Positions 24,835-32,545 are shown, counted from the stretch's first letter. The stretch is 59,765 bases of DNA from JACPPO01 sp965262505 (GCA_965262505.1 CBDHFM010000016.1:1-59765), one strand, 5' to 3'. The notes: a model not told the origin generated them from the letters alone. Numbers and translations: made by a program.

Positions 24835-25189
24835 ACTGCGCGTCCTCTCTGGCCGCGAGGTGTGCCAGATTCTCGAAGGCCAAGGATTCTCAGTCGTTCG
24901 ACAGCGGGGCAGTCACATCGTCATGCAGCAGCGATCCGGCAGCACCACGACGACCGTTCCGGTCCCGGACCATGCCGCACTCACGCTTGGCACGCTGTCC
25001 AGCATCATTCGCCAGTCCGGCGGCGGCTCTTCGAGCGCTAGCGTCGCGGGCGCCCGCCCGCCTGTCCTCTTGTGTTCGAGACCACGAGTCAAGTATTCTC
25101 ATTGCCAATCAGTACGACTAATCCAACTCGTTCGCATCATCGGCATGATTCATATCATATGCCCCACGCCAAAATCATCGCGATTGTGA
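24827..25189 (+). CDS. hicA: HicA-family mRNA interferase, C-terminus frameshifted
   Basis: A TTG start at 24827 overlaps the hicB stop and gives LGKLRVLSGREVCQILEGQG. The dsRBD-like HicA core with the catalytic histidine in QRGSHIVMQQRSGS is complete. The family normally ends shortly after IIRQSG. Here the frame shifts at about 25018 and runs to 25189, while RRLFER and a stop (25021-25041) sit in the neighbouring frame. A one-base loss in the GGCGGCGG run explains this. Whether the long tail affects activity is unknown. Confidence 0.7.
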   Translation: MGKLRVLSGREVCQILEGQGFSVVRQRGSHIVMQQRSGSTTTTVPVPDHAALTLGTLSSIIRQSGGGSSSASVAGARPPVLLCSRPRVKYSHCQSVRLIQLVRIIGMIHIICPTPKSSRL

Positions 25190-25359
25190 ACCAGAAAGGC
25201 GGCCCCGGCAAGAGCACGTGGCTGCGCGACCGGCTCCTCAAATTGGGGGCGCACGTCGTCGGCTCGGTCCGTCGCGTGGTCCTGCACCTGCCGACCGCCA
25301 CGCCGGACCTCCACGCCTGGCGGCACATCGCCCTGGCACTCGGCGCCCGCGCCGGATAG
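25159..25359 (+). pseudogene. parA: ParA N-terminal stub fused to IS1380 transposase tail (replicon 2)
   Basis: MPHAKIIAIVNQKGGPGKST (25159-25218) is a ParA start with an intact deviant Walker A. The next codon already belongs to an IS1380 transposase C-terminus (WLRDRLLKLGAHVVGSVRRV, ending at 25359). Everything after the P-loop is lost, so the partition function is gone. It lies on the plus strand, opposite to repA2. Confidence 0.8.
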
Positions 25360-25586
25360 GCCCCCGCCAGCGCCCGTCAGCCGCGCATACACGCATCCCA
25401 ACGGCGCACCGAGCCCGCCCGTGGCGAAGCCGTCCCTCCACGGCCCCATACCCAGGCCTTCCGCACCGACAATCAGTTGCTATTCCGCCGGCGCCCGACG
25501 AAAGCGACGCCCGGCGGGCCGTGTGCGCGACGATTCACACCGTCCGTGGGGGCGACTCTGGGCCTTCATGAATAATGCGGGCTAGG
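25218..25586 (+). mobile_element. IS1380-family 3' end fragment
   Basis: The last 47 transposase codons are in frame here, followed by the IS tail and its terminal sequence CATGAATAATGCGGGCTAGG (ending 25586). The same end recurs at 34651-35016 and, inverted, at 42697-42970. It lacks the 5' part. Confidence 0.75.
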
Positions 25587-25589
25587 CCC

Positions 25590-25765
25590 GTGAGCCGGCT
25601 CAGCGGACGCACCCACGTATGACAGGCCAAATCAAGCATGCATAACCATCCCAGGAGCAGCGCGTGCAGGAACCCTTCGGCCTGGCGTAGCGGGAGATGG
25701 TAGAGGAGCCGCAGGGTCAGGGCGGTCTCGATGGCGAGATCCGAGTAGCGCCGTTGCCCACCTCG
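25590..25765 (-). pseudogene. IS5-type transposase fragment
   Basis: The minus strand reads RRYSDLAIETALTLRLLYHL then PLRQAEGFLHALL, the well-known N-terminal motif of an IS5-group transposase. After this the sequence (LDLACHTWVRPLSRL) is a damaged form of the following motif. The catalytic domain is absent. Confidence 0.6.
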
Positions 25766-25816
25766 TGCCGATCGCGAGCCGCAGGAACCATCGTTAGAGT
25801 GGCACAGCTGGCCCCC

Positions 25817-27358
25817 TCATGGCGCAGCCCGGACCGGTACCTGGGTTAGCGCCAGGACTCGCCGATCGCGATCCGCAAGCAGATCGGTTCCGCCCGCCAA
25901 GAGTGCCTCGCTGACGAAGGACAGATGCACGTTCGTCAGTTGTTCCTGGCCGACACGGGACGAGTTCCAGCCGTCCCCAAGATAGACAGCGAGACGCTCG
26001 TGGAACTCGCGTGTTCCATTCGAGATCACGTAGCCGAAGTAGTTGCGCCAGCGCACTCGGTCGTAGCGCCCCGCCGGCCGCCGCTCGATCTGTTCGAGCG
26101 CGGCTTCGTTCAGGAGGTCGATCGCAGCTCCCGTGTTTGTTTCGCCGCGCGCGACCATGTACCGCGTGCGCGAGGGCGGCTGTGGCGAAAACATCGACCA
26201 GCGCTGTTCAACCCGAAGCAAGTACGCGGGGGCGCTCCACATCCCTCTGGGCCTCACCCCATCCCAGACGGTGCCGACGTTCCAGAGGAAGACGTAGCCG
26301 AGGATGGCGAGCGCCGCCAAACCACGCCACCGCGGGAGCCGGAGACGGCTCGTGACATCGCCGCCGACACCGAGCTTCTCCCATAACCACGTTGGCAGGA
26401 ACACGAGCCACGCAACGATGCACGCCATGGGGAAGATCCCCGTCCGCATCCAGACCAGGATTCCGAGGTGGAAGGCCACGAACAGGACGACGGCCAGCAT
26501 GCGCGCGGGGCCGGTGAAGAATGGGAGGAACGCGAGGATGAGGCCGTACCTCTCCAGGCCGATGGCGAACTGGGTCATCACGTTCAGCAGCTCTGGATAC
26601 TCGAGAAGCCGCCGGCCCCACGCGCTAGACCACGTCTCGCCTCCGAGAGCCATTTCAAGGGCCGTGAAGTCGGTCGTCCATGCCGTGCCGGTTTTGAACA
26701 GCGCATTGAAGGCGTAGATGAACCCAACCTGCACCAGAAGCGCTGCGGCAGCACCGCCGACCACGACACGAGGACGGAACGTGGACCACCCGCTGTGCCG
26801 CGCCGCGTCCATCGACCAGTGCGCGCCAAGCGGCAGGAACATCGACCAGAAAAGTAGCATCCGGAGCACGACGTCGCCGGTGTTGAGGACTCCGGGGTTC
26901 CGACCGTGCAGAGATGCCAGCAAGATCCACGAGGCGACGGTGACCCACCACGTCCGCCAGCCTACGAGCAACAGCACAGCGGTCGCCCCGGCCGTGACGA
27001 ACACCAGGGCCTGCCCGAGGAGGCCGCCGAAGAGGAAGTGCGGATTCAGGTTGAGTAGGACCGGGGCCCACGGTATACGCGAACCGACCTCAGCCGCGAG
27101 CAGCGCCCGCGGAAGCACGCCCGCATCCGTGTAGTGGGCTCCGAGATCCTGCGCGCGGAGCACGAGGTCCAGGAGGATGGTCAGGGCCAGCCCGATACGG
27201 AACACGGCAAGGGACCGAGTGTCGATCCCGAAGACATCGCTCAACCAGTCAGCGACACGCTCCAGCCTTGTCACCAAGCTCCCCACACTCTCCTCTGAAT
27301 CGTACCGGAAAATATCGGAGACCGAATTCGTTGAATCAGGCCACCGCAGCCTGAGCAT
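25817..27358 (-). CDS. HTTM-domain membrane protein (vitamin K-dependent carboxylase-like)
   Basis: The ATG at 27358 has GAGGAG about 8 bases upstream; a longer frame includes non-coding debris. The 513-residue protein has many membrane helices (SLAVFRIGLALTILLDLVLR; TAVLLLVGWRTWWVTVASWI; ARMLAVVLFVAFHLGILVW). Features of the HTTM family include the N-terminal R-x-GLALTILLDL helix and FNALFKTGTAW. A soluble C-terminal 150 residues follow (SPQPPSRTRYMVARGE). Bacterial HTTM proteins are widely transferred and mostly uncharacterised. No substrate can be assigned. Confidence 0.75.
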   Translation of the reverse strand: MLRLRWPDSTNSVSDIFRYDSEESVGSLVTRLERVADWLSDVFGIDTRSLAVFRIGLALTILLDLVLRAQDLGAHYTDAGVLPRALLAAEVGSRIPWAPVLLNLNPHFLFGGLLGQALVFVTAGATAVLLLVGWRTWWVTVASWILLASLHGRNPGVLNTGDVVLRMLLFWSMFLPLGAHWSMDAARHSGWSTFRPRVVVGGAAAALLVQVGFIYAFNALFKTGTAWTTDFTALEMALGGETWSSAWGRRLLEYPELLNVMTQFAIGLERYGLILAFLPFFTGPARMLAVVLFVAFHLGILVWMRTGIFPMACIVAWLVFLPTWLWEKLGVGGDVTSRLRLPRWRGLAALAILGYVFLWNVGTVWDGVRPRGMWSAPAYLLRVEQRWSMFSPQPPSRTRYMVARGETNTGAAIDLLNEAALEQIERRPAGRYDRVRWRNYFGYVISNGTREFHERLAVYLGDGWNSSRVGQEQLTNVHLSFVSEALLAGGTDLLADRDRRVLALTQVPVRAAP

Positions 27359-27429
27359 AGTAATGCTCCTCGAACTCCACGGTCGGTTATGGAGCGCGAG
27401 ATGGCACAACTCGCCTGTTGCGTGGCCGG

Positions 27430-27535
27430 GTGTGGTTTTGGCGCCGGTGCCCGGGCGCCCGGATGAGGACCCCAACGATCGTGCGGCGCTGATGGCGCTG
27501 TACAACGCGACCAATGCGGCCGTCGTCGTGTTTGG
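27430..27535 (+). pseudogene. Fragment of a leucine-rich-repeat surface protein
   Basis: The plus strand reads PDEDPNDRAALMALYNATNA. D-R-A-x-L-x-A-L-Y-N-A-T-N is the typical cap before bacterial leucine-rich repeats. The sequence breaks off at about 27533, where helicase debris from the other strand begins. It is a short relic. Confidence 0.4.
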
Positions 27536-27693
27536 CCATAGAGGGCGAGCAAGCCACCGACCTCGAAGTACCCCGTCGCAATATCGAACGCCTTGGTGAT
27601 GCCGGCCCACTCTTCGAGATAGCGGAGCCCCGTCCAGCCGGTGACGCTGTTGTCGACGATGAAGAGGCCTCGGCCTTTCGGGTCAGCGGTCAT
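27536..27693 (-). pseudogene. N-terminus of a helicase with PLD-type start
   Basis: MTADPKGRGLFIVDNSVTGW, followed by TGLRYLEEWAGITKAFDIAT and YFEVGGLLAL, matches starts of SNF2-type helicases bearing a phospholipase-D-like N-terminal domain. A GGAGG-type ribosome site precedes it (27695-27702). It stops after about 52 residues at the junction with the leucine-rich-repeat fragment. Confidence 0.5.
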
Positions 27694-27752
27694 CGAAACC
27701 TCCTTAGAACGTCCGTCGCGCTGACGGATCTGGGCGTACCGTTGTCACTCGC
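27688..27752. repeat. Helicase leader repeat, copy 1
   Basis: CGGTCATCGAAACCTCC and the following roughly 45 bases (AGAACGTCCGTCGCGCTGAC) recur at 31387-31450 with few changes. In each copy a minus-strand ATG follows the leader, but different helicase parts are attached. Confidence 0.6.
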
Positions 27753-27754
27753 GC

Positions 27755-28084
27755 TCACCTGGCCCACCAGACGCGGAGGGTGTCAAACGTCTCGATGGCA
27801 ATCTCTCGAAGGATGTTGCCCAGGACGAGCACGGTCACGAGCGTGAGGAGGGTCGCGCCGACAGCCACGACCGCACACACGATCAGCTCCCGCCGAAACC
27901 GCTTGGGATCCCGCGCGAGCTCCTGCTCGCGCTTGATGTGAAGCTGCAGCCACTTCAGCTCCCCCTTCAGGTCCTTGAGCTCGGCGGTCGTCTCCTGCAG
28001 CGCAGCGGTCGTCTCCTGGGCGCTCACCTTCAGAGCCTCGTTCTCCGCTTGCACCGCCCGCGCGCGATCCAAGGCATTCCCCAT
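27755..28084 (-). CDS. Coiled-coil protein with C-terminal membrane helix
   Basis: The 109-residue product has a long heptad region (about 10-60: ALQETTAELKDLKGELKWLQ) and one hydrophobic segment (LIVCAVVAVGATLLTLVTVL). It is preceded by a tiny gene whose stop overlaps its start (TGATG). Both read away from the origin at 28261-28444. Another coiled-coil plus membrane-helix protein is encoded in this replicon at 29578-29931. The function is unknown; plasmid anchoring or segregation is speculation. Confidence 0.6.
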   Translation of the reverse strand: MGNALDRARAVQAENEALKVSAQETTAALQETTAELKDLKGELKWLQLHIKREQELARDPKRFRRELIVCAVVAVGATLLTLVTVLVLGNILREIAIETFDTLRVWWAR

Positions 28085-28209
28085 CAGCGGGTCCTCCAGA
28101 GGTCGTCCCGCTCCCGCGCGAGCTTCTCCTGGCGGTTTCGCTCCCAGTATTCCCGCGCATAGTCGGCCAGTGCCTTGACGGCCTTGGCAATTTCATCCCG
28201 CACCCACAT
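28084..28209 (-). CDS. 41-residue charged small protein
   Basis: The ATG at 28209 opens MWVRDEIAKAVKALADYARE, and the chain ends RDDLWRTR. The stop overlaps the next start as TGATG, so coupling is likely. It is amphipathic, helical and highly charged, with no known family. The first base lies about 50 bp from the origin hairpin, so transcription probably starts beside the origin. Confidence 0.5.
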   Translation of the reverse strand: MWVRDEIAKAVKALADYAREYWERNRQEKLARERDDLWRTR

Positions 28210-28260
28210 TTCTCAGCCAGTCTCCGGCTGTTTTGAGCGGTCAGTAACCCGAGAAATACA

Positions 28261-28444
28261 CAGGCCACCGGCCTGTACGTACTTGTTGTACGTAGTACTT
28301 GATCTTTACTACTTGTACTGGCACTCGTGTTTACCCGATAGTTCTTGCGCTCCACCACTCGCGTTTACCCGATAGTAGGGGCCGGATGACCACTCGTGTT
28401 TACCCGACGGAAAACTCACGGATTAACAGCCCTTTTGTGGAAAA
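28261..28444. other. Iteron replication origin of replicon 3
   Basis: Hairpin CAGGCC-acc-GGCCTG (28261-28275); GGCCTGTACGTACTTGT (28270-28286); three iterons CACTCGTGTTTACCCGA (28322-28338), CACTCGCGTTTACCCGA (28356-28372) and CACTCGTGTTTACCCGA (28391-28407), spaced 34 and 35; and TGTGGAAAA (28436-28444). Each landmark falls at the same offset as in the origin at 12749-12932. It lies 3' of repA3. Confidence 0.8.
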
Positions 28445-28565
28445 CTCCCGGGCGGCGGGGACGGGGCGCTGAGCGGCCGCAGGAGCCGCGTATGCGCGGC
28501 CTGGTGCTAGACGCCACCACGCGGCCGAAACCCTCGCACGGGCCACCCTCGCGCCCCGCTAGGGC

Positions 28566-29573
28566 CTATTCGGTGATGAGCCGGAGTTGTGCCGGCGGGA
28601 TACGCGGCGGCGACGGCTCGATGACGAGCCCGCCGATGACCGGGTGATAGTTGAGATCCGGCCATGCGCGTTTGATTTTCTTTAACTCGCGCAGACATTG
28701 CCAACGGAATCCGGTTATCCGCGCCGGCCCGTCCGCCGGGTGTGCGCCGAACTGTTTGTAGAGTTGCCGCCAGGAGAGCGTCAACGGAGTCTTGAGCGTG
28801 AAGGTCCGATACGTGAGCCAGAAGTACAAATCCAACCCGAGCGGCGACCGCTTGAGGGCGCGCAGAGTGTGCAGGTCGAGCGGGATCGGGTGCGCGATGA
28901 TCTCTTGAAAGAATCGCTCGCCAAGCTGGATCGTGCTGTCCCACAACACGGGCGCCTCCGGTCGTTTCGTGTTCCACCAAAATTCGGCGCGCTCCGCGAC
29001 GAACGAACTCACCACGACCTTGTGATCATCTGCCGCGGAGACGAGCTGCACCGAGGACGTAAAGAGTCGATCCATCTGATTTTTCAGGCGGGCGCGCTCG
29101 CCGTGGCGTCCGCCGCTGCGATCCTCCATGCCGAGCTTGTGCATGAACCCATACAACGACCTACCCAAGACCAGATCGCGCGATTGCGTCCGCACCGCCT
29201 CAGAGCAGACCCACGCGAGAAGTAGACGCGGGAGATTACCGAATGGCAGCCTGTTCTCCCCCCCGGCGATCGTGACGAGCGTGTACGGCCCGTTGCGCCG
29301 GACGTACTGAAGCCGATCCCGTGGATTCGTGCGCGGCAGGGAACACAGGGCCAGGAGCCGCGCCATGAAGCCGATTTCCGGCTCCCCCTCCGCTGCCTCG
29401 ATCAACTGGTTGACCTGTTTCAGCAGCGTGAAATGCTGGCGCGCCCGTGCGGACATAGCACGCCCGCGCCCCTCGACGCCCGGCAGCCGTACGGCCACCT
29501 TACCGATTGGCACGAGCCCGCCGCGTTTCTGCTGGTCGTCTGTGCTCATCGAACCCCTCCCCCTCCGCTGCAC
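28566..29573 (-). CDS. repA: Replication initiator RepA (replicon 3)
   Basis: A 335-residue paralogue of repA1 with the same landmarks (LQYVRRNGPYTLVTIAG, LLLAWVCSEAVRTQSRDLVL, RSPLGLDLYFWLTYRTF). A start at codon 9 (MSTDDQQKRGG) is equally plausible. The cognate iterons lie 160-245 bases beyond its stop. Upstream on the same strand are a coiled-coil gene, a ribbon-helix-helix gene and parA, so the replicon looks complete. No frameshift or lost motif is evident. Confidence 0.85.
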   Translation of the reverse strand: MQRRGRGSMSTDDQQKRGGLVPIGKVAVRLPGVEGRGRAMSARARQHFTLLKQVNQLIEAAEGEPEIGFMARLLALCSLPRTNPRDRLQYVRRNGPYTLVTIAGGENRLPFGNLPRLLLAWVCSEAVRTQSRDLVLGRSLYGFMHKLGMEDRSGGRHGERARLKNQMDRLFTSSVQLVSAADDHKVVVSSFVAERAEFWWNTKRPEAPVLWDSTIQLGERFFQEIIAHPIPLDLHTLRALKRSPLGLDLYFWLTYRTFTLKTPLTLSWRQLYKQFGAHPADGPARITGFRWQCLRELKKIKRAWPDLNYHPVIGGLVIEPSPPRIPPAQLRLITE

Positions 29574-29577
29574 AGGC

Positions 29578-29931
29578 CTAAGCGCGGAGGAACGTTGAGA
29601 GAGCGAGGAAGATACTCAGCAGGGTGAAGCCGATCCCGATCATCCAGCGGAGCGTGGCGACCTCGCGGTGGAGCGATTGGATCGAGCCAGCCAATTCCTT
29701 AATGTCTGCGCGGACTTCGGTAAAGCGGGCGTTGACTTCGGCAAAACGCGTGTCGGTCTCGGCCTTGAATTCCTTGAGGTCTGCGCGGATCGCCGTCGTG
29801 ACATTCTCGCCGGCAGTATTGGCAACATCGGCGACCGCGTCGGCAACGGTTAGGGCGTCGAGATTGAGCTTCGCCAGGGCGACGGCCAAGCCCCCCGATT
29901 GATGGCGCGGTTCAGCGGTTAGTTCAGGCAT
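29578..29931 (-). CDS. Coiled-coil, membrane-anchored protein of replicon 3
   Basis: The 117-residue product carries heptads in KEFKAETDTRFAEVNARFTE then VRADIKELAGSIQSLHREVA, and a C-terminal hydrophobic helix (MIGIGFTLLSIFLALSTFL). It sits between the partition pair and repA, 4 bases ahead of the repA start, in an operon-like layout. Replicon 1 has no such gene. I cannot assign a function. Confidence 0.6.
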   Translation of the reverse strand: MPELTAEPRHQSGGLAVALAKLNLDALTVADAVADVANTAGENVTTAIRADLKEFKAETDTRFAEVNARFTEVRADIKELAGSIQSLHREVATLRWMIGIGFTLLSIFLALSTFLRA

Positions 29932-29990
29932 TGTTGATCCTTAGCTGTTTGTTCTTGCTCACCTGATTAGTCTGGCGTCGCCTTCTGATG

Positions 29991-30230
29991 CTATTGCGCA
30001 ATTTCCGGCAGCTGATGCGAGGCGAACAGCTCGTTGAGCGACTGACAGATCAACCGGCGCATCGTCGTGTGTTGGTCGAGGGCGAGCCGTTTCAGCTGCT
30101 CGCGCACCTCGGGATCACAATGTACGGTGATCGCCGTCGTCGCGGGGCGCACCTGCGGCACTGGCACCTTGGCCGGCCGGGTTTGGTGCCCCGCCTCGTC
30201 AAGGGCAGCGGCAAGGTCAACTCGTGGCAT
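29991..30230 (-). CDS. Ribbon-helix-helix partition partner (replicon 3)
   Basis: A 79-residue protein overlapping parA3 by 14 bases. The C-terminal TAITVHCDPEVREQLKRLAL then TTMRRLICQSLNELFASH is a ribbon-helix-helix fold. It plays the same role as the gene at 14019-14321, though the sequence differs. It should bind the AT-rich repeats in front of parA3. Confidence 0.7.
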   Translation of the reverse strand: MPRVDLAAALDEAGHQTRPAKVPVPQVRPATTAITVHCDPEVREQLKRLALDQHTTMRRLICQSLNELFASHQLPEIAQ

Positions 30231-30885
30231 GGGGTATGGCTCCTTTCAACATGTCGGGTTGTGCGAGGACGCGCCCGATCCACCGGGCGACCTGGCGGGC
30301 TTCATTAGCGGCGGGGCTGCTGGGCTGAAACTCCGTCACGGTTAATCCGAGGGCGGCGGCATCGCCGACGGCGGCCCGATGTCCGACGGTGAACGGACAG
30401 ACCGGTAAGCCGAAGCGCGCAATGGCGGTTCGCACTTGCTCGACTCGACGCTGGCCGCGCGAGGGTACCGCATTCAAGATCACCACCGCGGAGGGGTGCC
30501 CGGCGAGGGCGAGAAGCTGCTGAGTTGCCGGGATGGTCTCGACATCGTAGATCTGCGGGCGACAAGGGATGATCACCAAGTCGGCAATCCGCGACGCTTC
30601 AAGCGCCGCGGCTTCCGTCCGCGCGGGTGTATCGATCACGGCGAGGTCAACGCCTTGCGCAGCCGCCGTGGCACAGGTGTGCCGGAGGCGGGTCGGTTGC
30701 ACGTGGCTGACGACCGGAGCGTCGGCGTGACGACGGCGGTGATGCCAGTTACACGCGGTCGCCTGCGGGTCGACATCCAGGATCACGGCGATCTGCCCTG
30801 CGTCGGCCGCACAGACGGCAAGAGCCAAGGCGAGGGATGTCTTACCGGTCCCGCCTTTCTGGGCGAGGAGTGTGATCGTCTGCAT
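30217..30885 (-). CDS. parA: ParA-type partition ATPase (replicon 3)
   Basis: A 222-residue ParA without DNA-binding extension. MQTITLLAQKGGTGKTSLAL holds the deviant Walker A, and ILDVDPQATACNWHHRR and LAVIDTPARTEAAA the remaining motifs. It is closest in layout to parA1 and heads the operon parA, ribbon-helix-helix, coiled-coil gene, repA. Confidence 0.85.
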   Translation of the reverse strand: MQTITLLAQKGGTGKTSLALALAVCAADAGQIAVILDVDPQATACNWHHRRRHADAPVVSHVQPTRLRHTCATAAAQGVDLAVIDTPARTEAAALEASRIADLVIIPCRPQIYDVETIPATQQLLALAGHPSAVVILNAVPSRGQRRVEQVRTAIARFGLPVCPFTVGHRAAVGDAAALGLTVTEFQPSSPAANEARQVARWIGRVLAQPDMLKGAIPHATS

Positions 30886-30897
30886 TAGCGCGAGTAG

Positions 30898-30925
30898 TAT
30901 AGCACTATATTATAGCACTATATTA
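30898..30925. promoter_or_regulatory. AT-rich direct repeats upstream of parA3
   Basis: TATAGCACTATATTA occurs twice with a 13-base period (30898-30912, 30911-30925). On the minus strand the repeats contain TATAAT and TATACT, so they overlap the likely promoter. They are candidate operator and centromere sites for the ribbon-helix-helix protein. Confidence 0.6.
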
Positions 30926-31279
30926 CTATATATTTCCTACCACGCGTCTACCTCGCCCGCCGTGCCAAGCCGGCGCTCGACGTTTGCGAGACAGAGAATC
31001 CGACACGGGATACGACACACCCCGGCGCTCGTCTGAGGGCGCCCTTGCCGGGGTGTCGCAAACGGCCGTTTGCGATACATGCGGCCAGGCAAGTGTCCAA
31101 GAAAACTCTAGGGCGCTGGAGTTGAGGAGTACACCTGAAGCCCTCAGATAATGCCAGACGCGCTACGCTTCCCCGTACTCATCGTCGCCGGGTTCGGCGC
31201 CTCGCCGGTCTGGAACGCCCCCGGCCAGCCGCCGTGCTTCCCAATGACCTCGTCGATCTCGGCCATTAGGCGGCGAGAT
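30926..31279. other. Gene-poor stretch with 20-bp palindrome
   Basis: TCGCAAACGGCCGTTTGCGA (31056-31075) is a perfect palindrome. Its half-site GTTTGCGA also occurs near 30982. A 10-base stem, ACACCCCGGC (31017-31026) with GCCGGGGTGT (31047-31056), lies directly before it. No gene is supportable here; a 39-codon minus-strand frame at 31148-31267 is unconvincing. Confidence 0.45.
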
Positions 31280-31381
31280 CGGCGTGGCGGTGAGCAGGAA
31301 GAGGGTCTTCGCTCGATTCGCGTTGTCGAGCAGGTCGTAGAGGTGATAGTAGCGCGACGGTTCTACGTCCTTCTCCTCGTC
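31280..31381 (-). pseudogene. Internal fragment of an SNF2-type helicase
   Basis: The minus strand reads DEEKDVEPSRYYHLYDLLDN then ANRAKTLFLLTATP. TATP is helicase motif III. It is joined directly to the leader repeat at 31382-31450 and lacks motifs I and II. Confidence 0.55.
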
Positions 31382-31450
31382 GCGGTCATCGAGACCTCCT
31401 TTAGAACGTCCGTCGCGCTGACGGATCGGGGCGTACCGTTGTCGCTCGAC
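31382..31450. repeat. Helicase leader repeat, copy 2
   Basis: Matches 27688-27752 nearly base for base (TTTAGAACGTCCGTCGCGCT). Here the attached helicase part is an internal motif region rather than the true N-terminus. Confidence 0.6.
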
Positions 31451-31503
31451 CAGATCGGCAACCCGACATGATGCACGACTGACCGCTTCTTGCCACGACC
31501 GGC

Positions 31504-31809
31504 CTACACCGCCGTGTGCCGGGGCTTCACTCCTGCGGCGATTTGGTGGCCCACGGCGATCTCCGCTCGGCGCAGCTCATAGGTTTTTTGCAGGTTCAGC
31601 CAGACCTGCGGCGTCGTCCCGAAATAGCGCGCCAGGCGGAGCGCCGTGTCGGCGGTCACGCCCCGCTGCCCATGCAGGATCGCCGTGATCCGGTTCACTG
31701 GCACATCCAGCGCCTTGGACAACGCATTGGCCGACAACCCGAGCGCCTGGAGTTCGTCCCGCAAGATCTCTCCTGGATGCACCGGCCGCATCCCGTTGTT
31801 GACGGTCAT
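31504..31809 (-). CDS. higA: HigA-family antitoxin
   Basis: The ATG at 31809 has AGGAGG 8 bases upstream; a GTG three codons earlier overlaps that site less well. The 101-residue protein starts MTVNNGMRPVHPGEILRDEL and carries a helix-turn-helix (LSANALSKALDVPVNRITAI). The final residues are non-conserved. It follows higB by 12 bases, so one transcript is likely, repressed by HigA. Confidence 0.85.
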   Translation of the reverse strand: MTVNNGMRPVHPGEILRDELQALGLSANALSKALDVPVNRITAILHGQRGVTADTALRLARYFGTTPQVWLNLQKTYELRRAEIAVGHQIAAGVKPRHTAV

Positions 31810-31821
31810 CGGTTTCACCTC

Positions 31822-32100
31822 CTAGTGATAGTCCACGATCGCCACCTCGCCGGGCCCATCATCGTCCCACCGGAAACAAATCCGCCATTGCGCGTTGATC
31901 CGGATGCTGTACTGCCCGGCCCGGTCGCCCCGCAGGGCCTCCAGGCGGTTGCTCGGTAAGCCAGCCAGGTCCTGGAGGGCTTCCGCGCTGTCTAGATAGG
32001 TGAGCCGACGCACGGCCTGATCGGCGAACCCCTGGAATGCCGGGACACGATGCCCTTCGAAGAACCGCCGGGTGTTTCGGTCCCTGAAGCTGCGGATCAT
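31822..32100 (-). CDS. higB: HigB-family toxin (RelE-like mRNA interferase)
   Basis: The 92-residue product begins MIRSFRDRNTRRFFEGHRVP and contains LPSNRLEALRGDRAGQYSIR then INAQWRICFRW, the HigB/RelE signature. It is the first gene of a toxin-first pair, as usual for this family. The pair can stabilise the plasmid by post-segregational killing. Confidence 0.87.
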   Translation of the reverse strand: MIRSFRDRNTRRFFEGHRVPAFQGFADQAVRRLTYLDSAEALQDLAGLPSNRLEALRGDRAGQYSIRINAQWRICFRWDDDGPGEVAIVDYH

Positions 32101-32140
32101 AGCCCGGCACCATTATAGGTTTTATGACATACGTAAATGA

Positions 32141-32545
32141 TTAGGGCTGCGTACGAGCGAAGACAGCCCGGAGCTGTTTTGGCCCTGTTGGGGGGACCGA
32201 CTCACTCCTCCAGCCACCCTTCGTGTCGTGGGTCTCGGCGCAAAGCGCCCGGACCAGCTGCAGGCAGCTGGCCGGATTCGGGAAGATGCTAACCACTCGG
32301 GTGCGGCGCTTGATCTCCTCGTTGAGCCGTTCGAGCAGATTGATTAACTTCAAGGTGCTTGTGGTGCTGACGTGGTAGCTGGAGCCACGCCTGCACGCCT
32401 GCAGGCCCTGCTGGGCCTCCTTCAGGTCGCGGCGGGCGTAGAGCCAGCGGAACTCCTGCCGGCGATCGTCATCGGCCTTGCGGGGCAGGTAGTCGAGTGC
32501 GTTGCGGGGACCCGTCTCGCTCCGCCGCTGCTTCAGGCGATCGAC
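32141..32545 (-). pseudogene. IS256-family transposase C-terminal relic
   Basis: The minus strand reads ALDYLPRKADDDRRQEFRWL, then after an internal deletion LINLLERLNEEIKRRTRVVS followed by IFPNPASCLQLVRAL. NLLERLNEEIKRRTxVVxIFPN is the conserved end of one IS256 group. The deletion near 32355-32380 removes about 30 residues and shifts the frame. It is a different subgroup from the relics at 229 and 38526. Confidence 0.75.
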
